This document shows, one piece after another, positions 48,251 through 58,432 of a stretch of DNA of 64,000 nucleotides. Origin of the DNA: Taenia hydatigena (lineage: Eukaryota > Platyhelminthes > Cestoda > Cyclophyllidea > Taeniidae); NCBI GenBank assembly GCA_036345935.2, contig JADWOT020000006.1:12374519-12438518 (forward strand), read 5' to 3'. Each line of letters opens with the position of its first letter. Within the stretch, counting starts at the first letter, position 1. The position numbers were made by a program, and so were the translations under genes. The notes below the pieces were generated by a model. That model did no database searches. It was not told the DNA's origin and worked only from the letters and a program-made list of their open reading frames with translations.

Positions 48251-49152
48251 TCAGAATCGCCGTATCCCCGAGGGCTTATTTTGCTTTGCCTGTGCTGCTC
48301 CAGGGAAATATGTTACGTTGAATCGATAGGGTGAAACTTCCGGCATAGAGAAGTCGATGACGGCATCGCATTCGATTTGGGAACTACCCAGTTCAGGCAA
48401 GGAACTTTCGGGTGCATTAATACAGTCAAGGACGTATAATAACTTTCCTTTCAGCTGTGATGCGAATTCCCGACGACGTTCTCCATCATCTTGGAAGTAA
48501 AATTTGGTGGAGAATGTGGGCATTTACACAAAAAAGAGAAAGCCGAGTTATGGGGCTGCCGAAAGACATACTCGATGTGATTGACTGCAGTTCAACGTTA
48601 AAAACCCAGCGCTCCCAGGCTGACGGTTCTGATCCAAGCACCCAACTACCTTTACGGTTAGCAGCGAATGTCAGTGCAATGCAACCCCTGGGGGGCTTAT
48701 CGTATCTTTTGTCGGGTTCTTCACGGAGAGCCTTTCCGAGAATCGCAACGTGACTGGCAATACGTTCATGCAGGGGTTCCGATGCTACCTTAACCTACGA
48801 CAAGAGTGATGTTAAAGAACAGGATCAAATACACTTTTCCCTCAATGAAAAAATAAGCATGTGGATGATAATAAGCGCGGAGGTGGCGTTAACTTGCTTA
48901 CATAAGTCAAATCAATGGTCTTACAGTCGACATCCTCAATCCCTATGTAGGATGTGTAACTGACGGCCCCATCTTTAAAACTGAGCTAAAAAATTAGATT
49001 TACTTCGTTTACCGTTGGAAATGTTCGGTGCAACAGTACCGTGTGTAGAAGAGCCTGAAGAGCCTCCTCTACCTCGAATTGCCGCAAAACCTACAAGATT
49101 GGCATAAATTTCCATACGTTACCAGAGTGACGGTGTATTCCCTGAGACACAT
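48251..49152 (-). CDS. ATG101: Autophagy-related protein 101 (HORMA-domain subunit of the ULK complex)
   Basis: Exons: 49152-49123, 49090-49013, 48985-48902, 48794-48572, 48489-48251; all phases agree and the product is 217 residues (human 218). Matching blocks run in order with few gaps: FEVEEALQALLHTVLLHRT; YTSYIGIEDVDCKTIDLTY; HERIASHVAILGKALREEP; SAWERWVFNVEL; REFASQLKGKLLYVLDCIN; FSMPEVSPYRFNVTY. ATG101 forms a HORMA dimer with ATG13 and is needed for autophagy initiation. The segment matching the human WF finger (WPF) reads WVL at 115-117. Introns of 32 and 27 nt separate the first three exons; a 27-nt intron is unusually short. Convergent with B4GALT7. Confidence 0.93.
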
Positions 49153-50544
49153 TATGCCAACCACTCTCAAAGGCCTCCAAAAATTCAGTAATAAAACAGC
49201 ACACACAAACAAATACAAAGTAGAACACTTGTAAATTACCATTTGTCTAAGGCGGCACTGTTTTTTAGTAATTGTGGATTACTACCACCTATGACCTAGT
49301 TATTTGTTGGGCCTGAATTTCTCCTGGTTGTTGCGGCACTGGACTGATTTACTTTGTTTGTTTTGATTTAACATTACTTAAGGTACAAAATTTTGAAGGT
49401 TTGCAACTTGTTATATTATGTGCGAATTAAAAAGCAAAGACAGCTGTGAAATTTTGACTCTCAACACCAGTTACGCAGAGAACACGCATTCGAAGATATT
49501 TGTAATGCGTAAAATGGCAATACGACAAGTCTCTTTTGAGATTGTTTTAAGTTTGGTCCTAGGTAGGACTGGAATAGTGAGGCTGCTTAGATTTTGAGAA
49601 TACAAGTATTACCCTAAATTATGCACCATATGGCAAGCATAAGGCTTTCCGTTAGAGTCATTACCCCGCTGCAATATGCACTGATTGTTTGACGCCCATT
49701 TTCGACAGGCTTCCTTTCAGGTACTTCAGCACTGTGCCTGTGCAGGCTGGGGCAGGTCTCCGGTCTGCATTAGTAGTCTCACGCCATGCTGTGTCGAATA
49801 TATGTATGCTTTCCGATAAATGTCCTCCTTCAAATTCACGGAAGTCTTGGGGCACCACACTAGACAATCTCCTTTTGGGAGCTACTACTCATTTATTGAA
49901 CGTGCAAAGAGTGGTTCAGAGTGCATTTATGTTTTGCATAAAACTGATGGTGTCCCAGCTAAATGAAGGATGAAGTTAGGAGGTTAGGTCATTATGGACT
50001 TTGAAGAAATAAGTCTAGGCCAAATTTTGCGGGTTTAAGGAAGGTGTAATGCAGTTTTATGTTTGCAACACAGGTAAAATGGGTGAATTGGCTCATTGTT
50101 GATTCCCAAAGTGCTCTATTTTTAGCACTGTTTGATCCCTTAGGTTTGAAATTCTACATGAAACTGCTAACCTATGATTACATTAGAAACTAAGTTAGTG
50201 CAAGGAATTTATTGCTATTTTCATTCACAGTGTCGTGGGCATGTAATTCATTTGCAATTAGATTTTGAAATAAGCAGTGCATAGCCTGTCTCCCTTCCCG
50301 CTGACCATAATGGTGAGCTCGCTTTGATCCAGCAGTAGGTGAAACCTGTCAGTTCTAGATTGAACGTAACATATGAAGTAAAGAAACACTTCGAATTCGA
50401 CTGGAAGACCGAAGAAAACTGTGCTCAATCGTTTACATATGCCGTCCCACAGAAAAGAAAATGTGATGATTTTGTGTACATTATGTCCCTTTAACACGCT
50501 TGTCACTTGAAGGTTACTGTTTGCATGAAGTAGAAATACTCTAC
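49153..50544. other. Upstream of ATG101; no gene recognised
   Basis: Contains the ATG101 5' flank. Short frames near 49689-49973 (plus) and 49867-49661 (minus) have no recognisable domain and overlap each other. Confidence 0.4.
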
Positions 50545-51056
50545 CTCCATGATGCAATCCTGACACTGCAGATAAGAACTTTTCTCCGATAAAGACGTGC
50601 CTAAATGCATTTTTAGGACGAACCCACGTTTTCTCCATAATGCTGCGTAAATTGGTTTGAAACCAAGCTCTAGCAATGGCCTCTTGAAGCCTATATGCGC
50701 TCATACATTCATTGGGTGAGATTAGCGTAAGCAAATTTGCAGTGAGTTGGAATAAATGCGTTGAATCGAGATGTTTCATGAGATTCCAAATCGCAGTGTA
50801 ACGGGATTCGTCATAAGTGGAAATGACTGTCCATAATGAATCACTAGCATCCCCTCTAAGCATGTCCATTGTTTGCGGTGCAAATCGTATCCATCCGTCA
50901 GACTTCTCACAAGTTTCGCATTCCATCAAGTCAAAGGCCTTGAAGTAAGTGGATTTTATGACATGATTTTTGAAGTACGACGTGATTAAATCTGATATTT
51001 GGGTATTTATAAAATCAAGTGGCGTTTGGCAAATCCGTGAATGTACGTTGGATCCC
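50545..51056 (-). CDS. Internal exon of an unrecognised protein (about 170 aa)
   Basis: A 512-base open stretch bounded by a good 3' splice site (TTTTATAG|GGATCC, minus strand) and a donor (GGAG|GTAGAG). The frame is open across the whole exon and the composition looks coding: mixed hydrophobic/charged helices such as YTAIWNLMKHLDSTHLFQLT and MSAYRLQEAIARAWFQTNLR, and a CxxC in ECETCEKSDGW. I do not recognise the family. No flanking exons could be assigned, so gene extent is unknown. It is upstream of ATG101 on the same strand but there is no evidence that they are linked. Confidence 0.5.
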
Positions 51057-52439
51057 TATAAAAGCCAAAGAAAGAGTCAGTTATTGTCTCCTATGTTACA
51101 AATTGAACACGATTCTGGGATAACCACCGTCGTAATGTAGATTTGACCGGAGTCAAACTACCCTCCGTGAACCCAAAGGCTGGATTTACAAGACTTCTAA
51201 ATTTCCGCACTTTACTTTAGATTGTCAACTTAAAGGGCAAACTGCGAGTAAAGATAATATTGAAGTGGTAACTACAGCTTCTATACTACCTCAAAGATGC
51301 AGGTCGCAACGAATCAGAATTTTGAATTGCTGGTGAAGTGACAGCGTCAGCAGAGTAATGAGAACGTAAATGCTCGCAATGTGGCAAAAATCCTTAGTCC
51401 ATCTGAACTACATTGTAGGCCTATTCAACCCTTCGCAAGTGCCCAATACCTAATTTTTAAATTTGTGGTAAGTTAACAAAACCTGTGCCTTAACCGCATC
51501 GACATTACAGCTCCGAGTTAAAAGTTTGAGGTCAAATGCGATAAGAATTGGCGCGGAATATGTTAAACATGTAATAATCATATAACAGGAGGCACTGTAG
51601 GGGTATGCCAATACGAATCTATTTCCACCGAAAAATCATAAACTGATTTCCAAGATTCTATGAAGCGCATTTTACAACTCTATTGTTCATGCATTCTTTT
51701 TTCACTTAACCAATTAAAACCAAGAAGCCCTTACAAATGTGGGATTTCATCAAAAAATTTGGAGTGCAGTGTAAAGTAGCCAAAGATCACAAAAATAGAA
51801 GAATAAGTAAAATGTCATTTAAATGAATTAGTTTATGCTGTATGGATAATATCCTCAGAATTCACACGTGTACCAACAAGAATAAATTCTCATGAATTTG
51901 GCGTCAGTACGCCCAAAAACTCATGCACATCGCACATACGCCCAACAGCCACCAAAGCATCGAAAGAACATGGGCTTAAATCAGTCGACTATAGGTAAGC
52001 ACGTGTTAATTCTTTACTCGCAGAGACAAACCTTTGCGCCACTAGCGAACTTGGCTTGGGGGTTCCCGTCCATTTGGATCGATTAAATGTGGAATGTTTG
52101 AACATCCATTTAGCACGTGGATTAAGCAATCCCTATGCAAATGGGCAATGTTTTTAGGTCCTAAAGCATAAAAAGGGAGTCAGCGCTCCTGTCATGGAAA
52201 AGTAGTGGAAATTTTCAGATTTGCATCCTTATTTACAGTCGATACTGGCCTTCATAAAGTTTAGAGGCGTCAAAGCCAACACTTGTTTTAATGTCGAATC
52301 TTGACTGATTCCTTGTGATAACTTTGCTCAACCCCAAAATTGATCACAGAGCAAAAATCGTGCCTATCAGTTGAACATGTAGTTAGAATTCACTAGTTTT
52401 AAGAACAGCGTTGGTGGATGCACTAAATAAAGTAGAAGC
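51057..52439. other. No gene recognised
   Basis: AT-rich. It may include introns or 5' exons of the gene whose exon lies at 50545-51056, but nothing can be assigned. Confidence 0.4.
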
Positions 52440-52598
52440 TGTAGCGTCCCGAGTCTCCCTCGAAGGCAAAAGAAGGCAGAATGCTAGGGTAGAATACATA
52501 TATTCAACGGACAGAGGGAAAGAGGCTACTGGCATGGCCCGGAGGCCACCTCCGTGACCTTGACCGAAACCGGTAGTTCCAACAAACAAAGTACTACA
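52440..52598 (-). repeat. 3' LTR of the miniature element (159 bp)
   Basis: Plus-strand reading TGTAGCGTCCCGAG ... AAAGTACTACA; the ends TGTAG/CTACA are inverted repeats of each other, as is usual for LTRs. Confidence 0.85.
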
Positions 52599-53111
52599 TT
52601 GCTCATCTCCTCCTTCGAGCGTCGTCCCCGACGCGCCCCTTCATACATCTCCCGCGTCAGCCATCACAACATACTCAGTGCTGCAACAAGCACTCACGAG
52701 CTAACCATGCCAGTCGCCAACATTCGACGCGATTGAGGCGATGCTTGACACCAACGTCAGTGATCCCTCTTGGCAGTGCATCGCGCTTCGAGTTTCGTTT
52801 GGCTTGGGAAGAAAGCCCAGAATAAGTGGTTCTGCCGACCATCAGTATGTGCATAAAAAGGCGCTAGCACGCCGATCTCCTTAAGTAAGTATAATAGGGG
52901 TAATCTTCAAAACGGAACTTCCCAGGCGGCCCATGGCTAGTGTCGCTTCAGTTGTTAATAGCTTTCTTGTAGAACACGGAGATGGGGTAGATGCCGGAGG
53001 TGGACGTCGTTCGTGGCCCATCCCTAGCACACGCACTTCTTTCGCACCGCTGCAACATGCCACAGGCGGCAGAGATCGGGATGAAAACCCTATAGAGTCG
53101 GGTTCGCTTTC

Positions 53112-53122
53112 CGCTGCCACCA
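53112..53122 (-). other. Primer-binding site of the miniature element
   Basis: TGGTGGCAGCG on the minus strand, one base from the LTR end; identical to the site at 30603-30613 and extended by one further matching G. Confidence 0.75.
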
Positions 53123-53123
53123 A

Positions 53124-53299
53124 TGTAGCGTCCCGAGGCTCCCTCGAAGGCAGAATGCTAGGGTAAAATATATATATTTAACGGACAGAGGGAAATAGGC
53201 TACTGGCATGGCCCGGAGGCCAGCTCACGCAGCTAGGGCAGTACGGCCACCTCTGTGACCTTCACCAAAACCGGTAGTTCCAACAAACAAGACACTACA
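53124..53299 (-). repeat. 5' LTR of the miniature element (176 bp)
   Basis: Plus-strand reading TGTAGCGTCCCGAGGCTCCC ... AAGACACTACA; matches 52440-52598 with a few substitutions and small indels. Confidence 0.85.
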
Positions 53300-56100
53300 G
53301 AATCACCTGATTATTTGGCTAAAGCAAAGCAGGTAAGCAATGTTGTGCCGCATATATGACTGGCCGTCTTATTCTCAAATCCATTCGCAGTATTAGCGTA
53401 GTTTTACCAAATCCAAAACGCTCGTATAGCTTTCAATTTCTAGCAAATGCTGAAGGAAGCTCCTTTTTACTTGAAAAATATTTCTTTCCGAGCAAAATTG
53501 TGCAGTTACACGTGTGTCTGCGTTCAAAACCAAGAAATTCTAGTCCTTTGTAGGAGAGCCAAGCGATTACATCAACTATTTTCTGCTATTTATCTTCGAA
53601 AATGTACTGTAATCTCATGACAAGGGGCAGCAATAATGTCAGATCACTTTGATTATACAGTGAAAAGTTAACCATATTTTTGTTTCAATCTAAAGACCCA
53701 AAGTTCTGGGCACGCCATGACTTCAATCATCGTAATTTTTGAAATCGGAGTGTGTGAAAAGTGTTCATATGATGCAATCTTGGCACAGTTGCTTACATAT
53801 TGGTATCAAGATGGGAAATTAAGATATTCCAGCAATGACTCAGCTAAGTCCACACTCTTTAAAGGTTTTTAATGTGTTGACACGAAAAACAGACCTCATT
53901 TTTGAAATAATCGGCATTTCCACGTTTGTCAGTATACTAGATCCATATTCGACATGATATAGAAGATGCATCTTATTTAGTCAAGTTTGCACTGTTTTGT
54001 AGGCTCAGAATCACAATAGGTAGTTGAAAAAACAGTTAAAATTGACCATTATATCTGCCTTTTGAACTGCTTTTTTCTACCAAGGGCAAGATGAAGCTGC
54101 AGCAGTAAATTATGATATTAAATAATTTGGTGATGACATGCTGTACGGTACTATTCAATACGATTCGCATCAAATCTAATTTGATAGCGTTACATAGCAA
54201 ATTAAGTACTGAGGCTTTGCAGCCCATCATTTGCTTTGTTAATATTGGCACTGTGGATCAAATGCGAATAAATCCCGTGCGTTGCTTGCGGCACCATAAC
54301 ACGCCCAAAGTGCCTGTGCGTGCATAATCCTCATCAGAACGAATGTCCATGTTTTTCATGTTCTTGTCGTGAAAAATCAACCACAAACTAGACAAAGTAA
54401 TTAGGTTAAAGGGCTTGAAATCTATAACTACCGCGTAGCAAGGAGCGCGGCAAAAGTGGCGTGGGTGTCAACCAATCAGGAATCAGTTAGCACTTATCGT
54501 GATTGACGTTAGCCATAGGAACTAGTCTTCTTCTGCTTGACATCTGTCGAAAAGGCAATAAAAGTCGGCGTGCACTGACGTTCTAAAGAAGACTCTGAAA
54601 CAAAGCAGAAACCAATTTCCAAGCCATATAAAATTTCCAGCAAAACGGACCAGGAATCTTTAGTGGTTCATCATTAATCTGAAAGTGGTGAATCAGCGAT
54701 CTGTTTCACATTGCAGCATGGAAACTTGGAAAAATAGAAATTCACGGAAAATCAGAAGTTAGCAATGGTAAGGAAACCGAAATGGGATTTAGTCAAACAC
54801 TGAAAAGCAAAATCTGCTTAAAAACTATCTTGCTTTACTTTTCCTAATTTAACATCTTATAAATGGGAACATATGTGATTGCAAAATTAGATTAACAATT
54901 ATGGGATTAGATAATTCAGTGTAATGCATTGAACCAAAAATCCCAGACTGATGTACTTGGTTTATAGTTGCTTAGACACCGTGATACATTAAAGCATTAA
55001 GATATTCCCCTTATTACTTAGACTCGTTTGCCCAAATGACATAACTTATGATTTTTCATTAAAAATGAAAGGTGGACTATGCAAGAAAGCTCTGCTTTAT
55101 GGCTAAAGCAAATCGGTTTATGAACCTCCCTATTAAACGCACCACAAATTTGGGGAGAGAATACAGCCTTATATGGTTTTAGATCCCTATGTATTGTTAA
55201 GTATAGACTTTCGAATTAATATTTATTTTATTTTCTTGAATACAGTCTCTCCGACTGCTATTTTGTTTTACAGCGTTCAGGATTTGTAAAATGCCTACAA
55301 ATAGGACAAACTTTGCATAAGTGATGGAATCGGTTTGGCGAAAACTTCATTATTACCGCTTAGTTTCGAAGTCGTCACTTGCAATCTTATTTCATTTTTA
55401 TCTTTTTACAATTGGCGCTTTTGTGTATGTATTTTTTGGGATCAAGGAACTCCTGCGGCCATCCATAATGTCACAAATGATACTGCCTACCATGCTGTGT
55501 GCGTAGCTAAGGTATCCTGTTATAGTACCACCTTATCAATGCGTTTATTCTTGCCTCCGCTGCTATTGCTGCGTTTAAGTTAGATAATCCGCAGAAAAAA
55601 ACTTCCAGAACTCTCAAATGTGTCTCCAATGAGTAGTCCTGTTTCCCTCTATCAAATGAAGTAGAGGAAAGAGAGTTCCAGTAAGCAAAACGCTCATATT
55701 CTGTTTTATTAGATCATGTCGAAACTGAATAATACTAATGCGAATCAGCTGGTGATAAAAAGTGTAAATAAAGATAATTCCTTCCATTATAGTGACTGAG
55801 GGATGGGGTATTTATGCTCTCTAAGGGCTAAATGCTTCACGTCCAATAACAGGTCACACGCTAAAGTCAATGTGATTCATCATTCAAACGGATGGTAAAC
55901 AGCACAATCCCATCGCATCAACCCCTCGGTTACTTTTTGCGAACACACACTAACTTCATCCATTCTTTTCTGATTGGTTTGTTCCCGGGAAAACTCACGC
56001 GTATATGTCGTACTAAATGCCACGTTTCCTAGCATCAAATAAGGGTAAAATTGTAATTCAAATAAGGATTAATTTAGTCCCGCTTTATTATTTTGGGCTT
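53300..56100. other. No gene recognised up to the assembly gap
   Basis: AT-rich. An open frame at 55321-55506 (plus) contains one hydrophobic stretch (LAILFHFYLFTIGAFVYVFF) that could be a membrane helix, but no further exon or family motif supports a gene. Confidence 0.4.
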
Positions 56101-56200
56101 NNNNNNNNNNNNNNNNNNNNNNNNNNNNNNNNNNNNNNNNNNNNNNNNNNNNNNNNNNNNNNNNNNNNNNNNNNNNNNNNNNNNNNNNNNNNNNNNNNNN
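56101..56200. other. Assembly gap (100 N)
   Basis: One hundred N, a conventional scaffold-gap length, so the true distance is unknown. A single ambiguous base also occurs at 56826. Confidence 1.
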
Positions 56201-58012
56201 ACGCACTATGTTCGCGAGTTTATGACCTGTGAGTAACCCTGAATGAGGGGATGGCACGAATCAGGAATGGATGAACCATGCATTAAGGAAGAGAATTTTC
56301 GGGATAAGAATGGAAAGGCAGGGAGTGACCACTCGGCAACAGTCAAACTTAGCGCGAGTGCGATGACATGAAAGTACTATATCTTTGCGCATTAATGCTG
56401 GCACCCCCAAGCAAAAAGATGGTGCATAAGCCCGCTTTGTGAAGTATAGAATTCATATTCAAAAAGCGACTAAAATAAGCGCGGGTTTGTTTCAGGAAAT
56501 CTCAGCGCAAAATTTGGTTGCCTTGTCACCTTTGTCCACTTGGGAGAATGAAATGGACGTACTTTAATAATAAGTCCGTGGGAATGAAAAAGAAAGCGAA
56601 CATCCAAGTGTACGTGAAAGCTTTCCAAGGAGCTCAGATTCCGTCTACTTGTCAAATTTTATTAATAAGTGATCTTTAAAAATAATTTATTTATACCAAA
56701 AATACATGCAAAGTAAAGCTCTTGTCATATTACAAATCTTGAGCATAAGACACTAGTAATGTTATCACGTTCCAGTCACTCGCTTATGTGTGATCTAGGA
56801 CTCTACTGAGACGCCAGTTGAGTAANCTTACGCGCTATTTGTAGTCTTCCACAATTAATAGACAGTTAAACTAGTTCTTTCTTTGTAAATGGAATGGCTG
56901 AAAAGGGGAAATTGATTGCTTAGCGGCCACTACATCAGGCTTTTCGGGATATTTAAGGACAACCATAAGTCTACCGGTTAGAGGCTGCATAACTAGCGCA
57001 ATGCAAATTAATCTTTGGTGAAAAAACACATTCATGTCTTGCTTTGAAGCACTGACGAATTGTGTCAAACAGCCAACCTTCGAGCACTCATCAAACAAAT
57101 AAAGAAAAGGTGCGTAATTGAAGCTGGATATTGCTTGTTAATAGCGGTCTACAGCCAAATCTATTTTAGTCCTTTCCTTAACTAAACTCCAAACATTGAT
57201 GATTCCAGAAGAATCTTTCAAATAATCAAGCCCATCTTCTTGTTATACTTAACAGTAGCGACCTTAAACGGAAATGGTCCAATGTTCGGTTGCATTTTGG
57301 TAGATGATGTCCTTCACTTATCTGTCTGACTGTCACCTACCTGCCTACCTACTAACATTTCTCACATTTTCACGTGTCACAGAGATGTTAAAGAAGTCAG
57401 TGCGTCCTACCGCGTTTCGATCTGATAGTTTTCACGCTAGCTTGTTTATTTTAGCATTTGTGAGGTCACTTAGCAACGCGTCTTAAACGATTGAATCTTC
57501 AATCATTTCGTCCATGAGGGCAATTCAGCAAGTGTTGGCGACTCTAGAATGCATGCAAATCCTCCTTTCTGTGCATAGGCTACTTTGGTATTTGTTACAG
57601 CACTGCTTTAGCGGTGGGAACCATATTTAATATACAATGTTGCATTGAGTCCAAAAGTTTACTACCGCAAATTCAATTTGGCATGGTATTATTCGAACAA
57701 AAATTGCTGCATCTGTTTTCATGGTCGTTAACTCTGCAGTGGTACTACCTCAATTACTCTGTCTCAAGCAGTAGACTCCAATATGCTCAAAGTTGCTAGC
57801 TGTTCTTGGCCCATCATTGTTTCTTTTGTATGAAGTGACGTGCAGAGAACATGTTGTTCATTGAATTTTTACAGTTAGCCAAGCGCTTCAATTGCTAACC
57901 AATAACATTCGTAACCATAAATCTGGATTTCGACGTTTGTATGAAAACATTGCCGTTCCGTAATGAGCAACGCTATAAATACATCATATCCGACTGTACT
58001 TCACCTTATCAG
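56201..58012. other. No gene recognised
   Basis: Only short frames with no recognisable domain. Upstream parts of the ankyrin relic at 58013 may once have been here. Confidence 0.4.
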
Positions 58013-58432
58013 GCTGATTCCAACGTCCATCTAGAAGACCCTACGACGAATCCACTCATAAACGCTGCGGCGATGGGTTATATATAAGTGATGCAGCTCC
58101 TCCTCGATAATGGGGCTTACACTTACATGTGTGATCATCATGACAACACTCCTCTTCACTGAGCGGCAAGAAAAGGTAATTTAATCGCCGTCACTCTGCT
58201 GTGTGAATCAGATGGCACTGCTGATGTGACAAACACGAACCGCCATACACCACTAATGGAAGCTCGTCGACATGGTCACCCTGATATCGTGCAATACTTG
58301 CTTCAGCACGAGGCAAATAGGCAAGTTCAGCCAGCTGATGGAAATACCCCTGCATTTGCTGCTACTAGTTGTATGGCGCGTGACACCTCTGATTTTGTGC
58401 CTAGTTGTTTCATTATGCATGGCTAAGACATC
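58013..58432 (+). pseudogene. Decayed ankyrin-repeat gene fragment
   Basis: In one frame the sequence reads about four ankyrin repeats: NPLINAAAMGYI then VMQLLLDNGA, a segment ending DHHDNTPLH, AARKGNLIAVTLLCE, and NTNRHTPLMEARRHGHPDIV QYLLQHEAN. Two in-frame stops interrupt it: TAA at 58085-58087 and TGA at 58160-58162, where a complete repeat would have coding residues (W is usual after TPLH). The repeat consensus is otherwise well kept. Downstream open stretches at about 58620-58800 and 59190-59325 (Ser-rich, e.g. SESVISSRISSESGN and KSSGSFDTSQNISTK) may be further exons of the same gene. Sequencing error at the two stops is the alternative to a pseudogene. Confidence 0.75.

Larger units (their letters stand above)
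52440..53299 (-). mobile_element. Miniature LTR element (TRIM-like), 860 bp
   Basis: Two family B LTRs in direct orientation (52440-52598 and 53124-53299) enclose 525 bases. In minus orientation the right LTR is followed, after one T, by TGGTGGCAGCGG, the same primer-binding site as in the large gypsy element. A purine-rich stretch ending GGAGGAGATGAGCAA precedes the left LTR. The flanks GAAGC (52435-52439) and GAATC (53300-53304) differ by one base, like an old 5-bp target duplication. The interior has an 80-codon frame (53123-52881) but no recognisable gag or pol, so it must have depended on another element for mobility. Confidence 0.85.

Noticed and set aside
55321..55506. Small plus-strand frame with one hydrophobic helix, considered as an ion-channel exon
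   Set aside because: No selectivity-filter motif, no second helix and no partner exon before the assembly gap.
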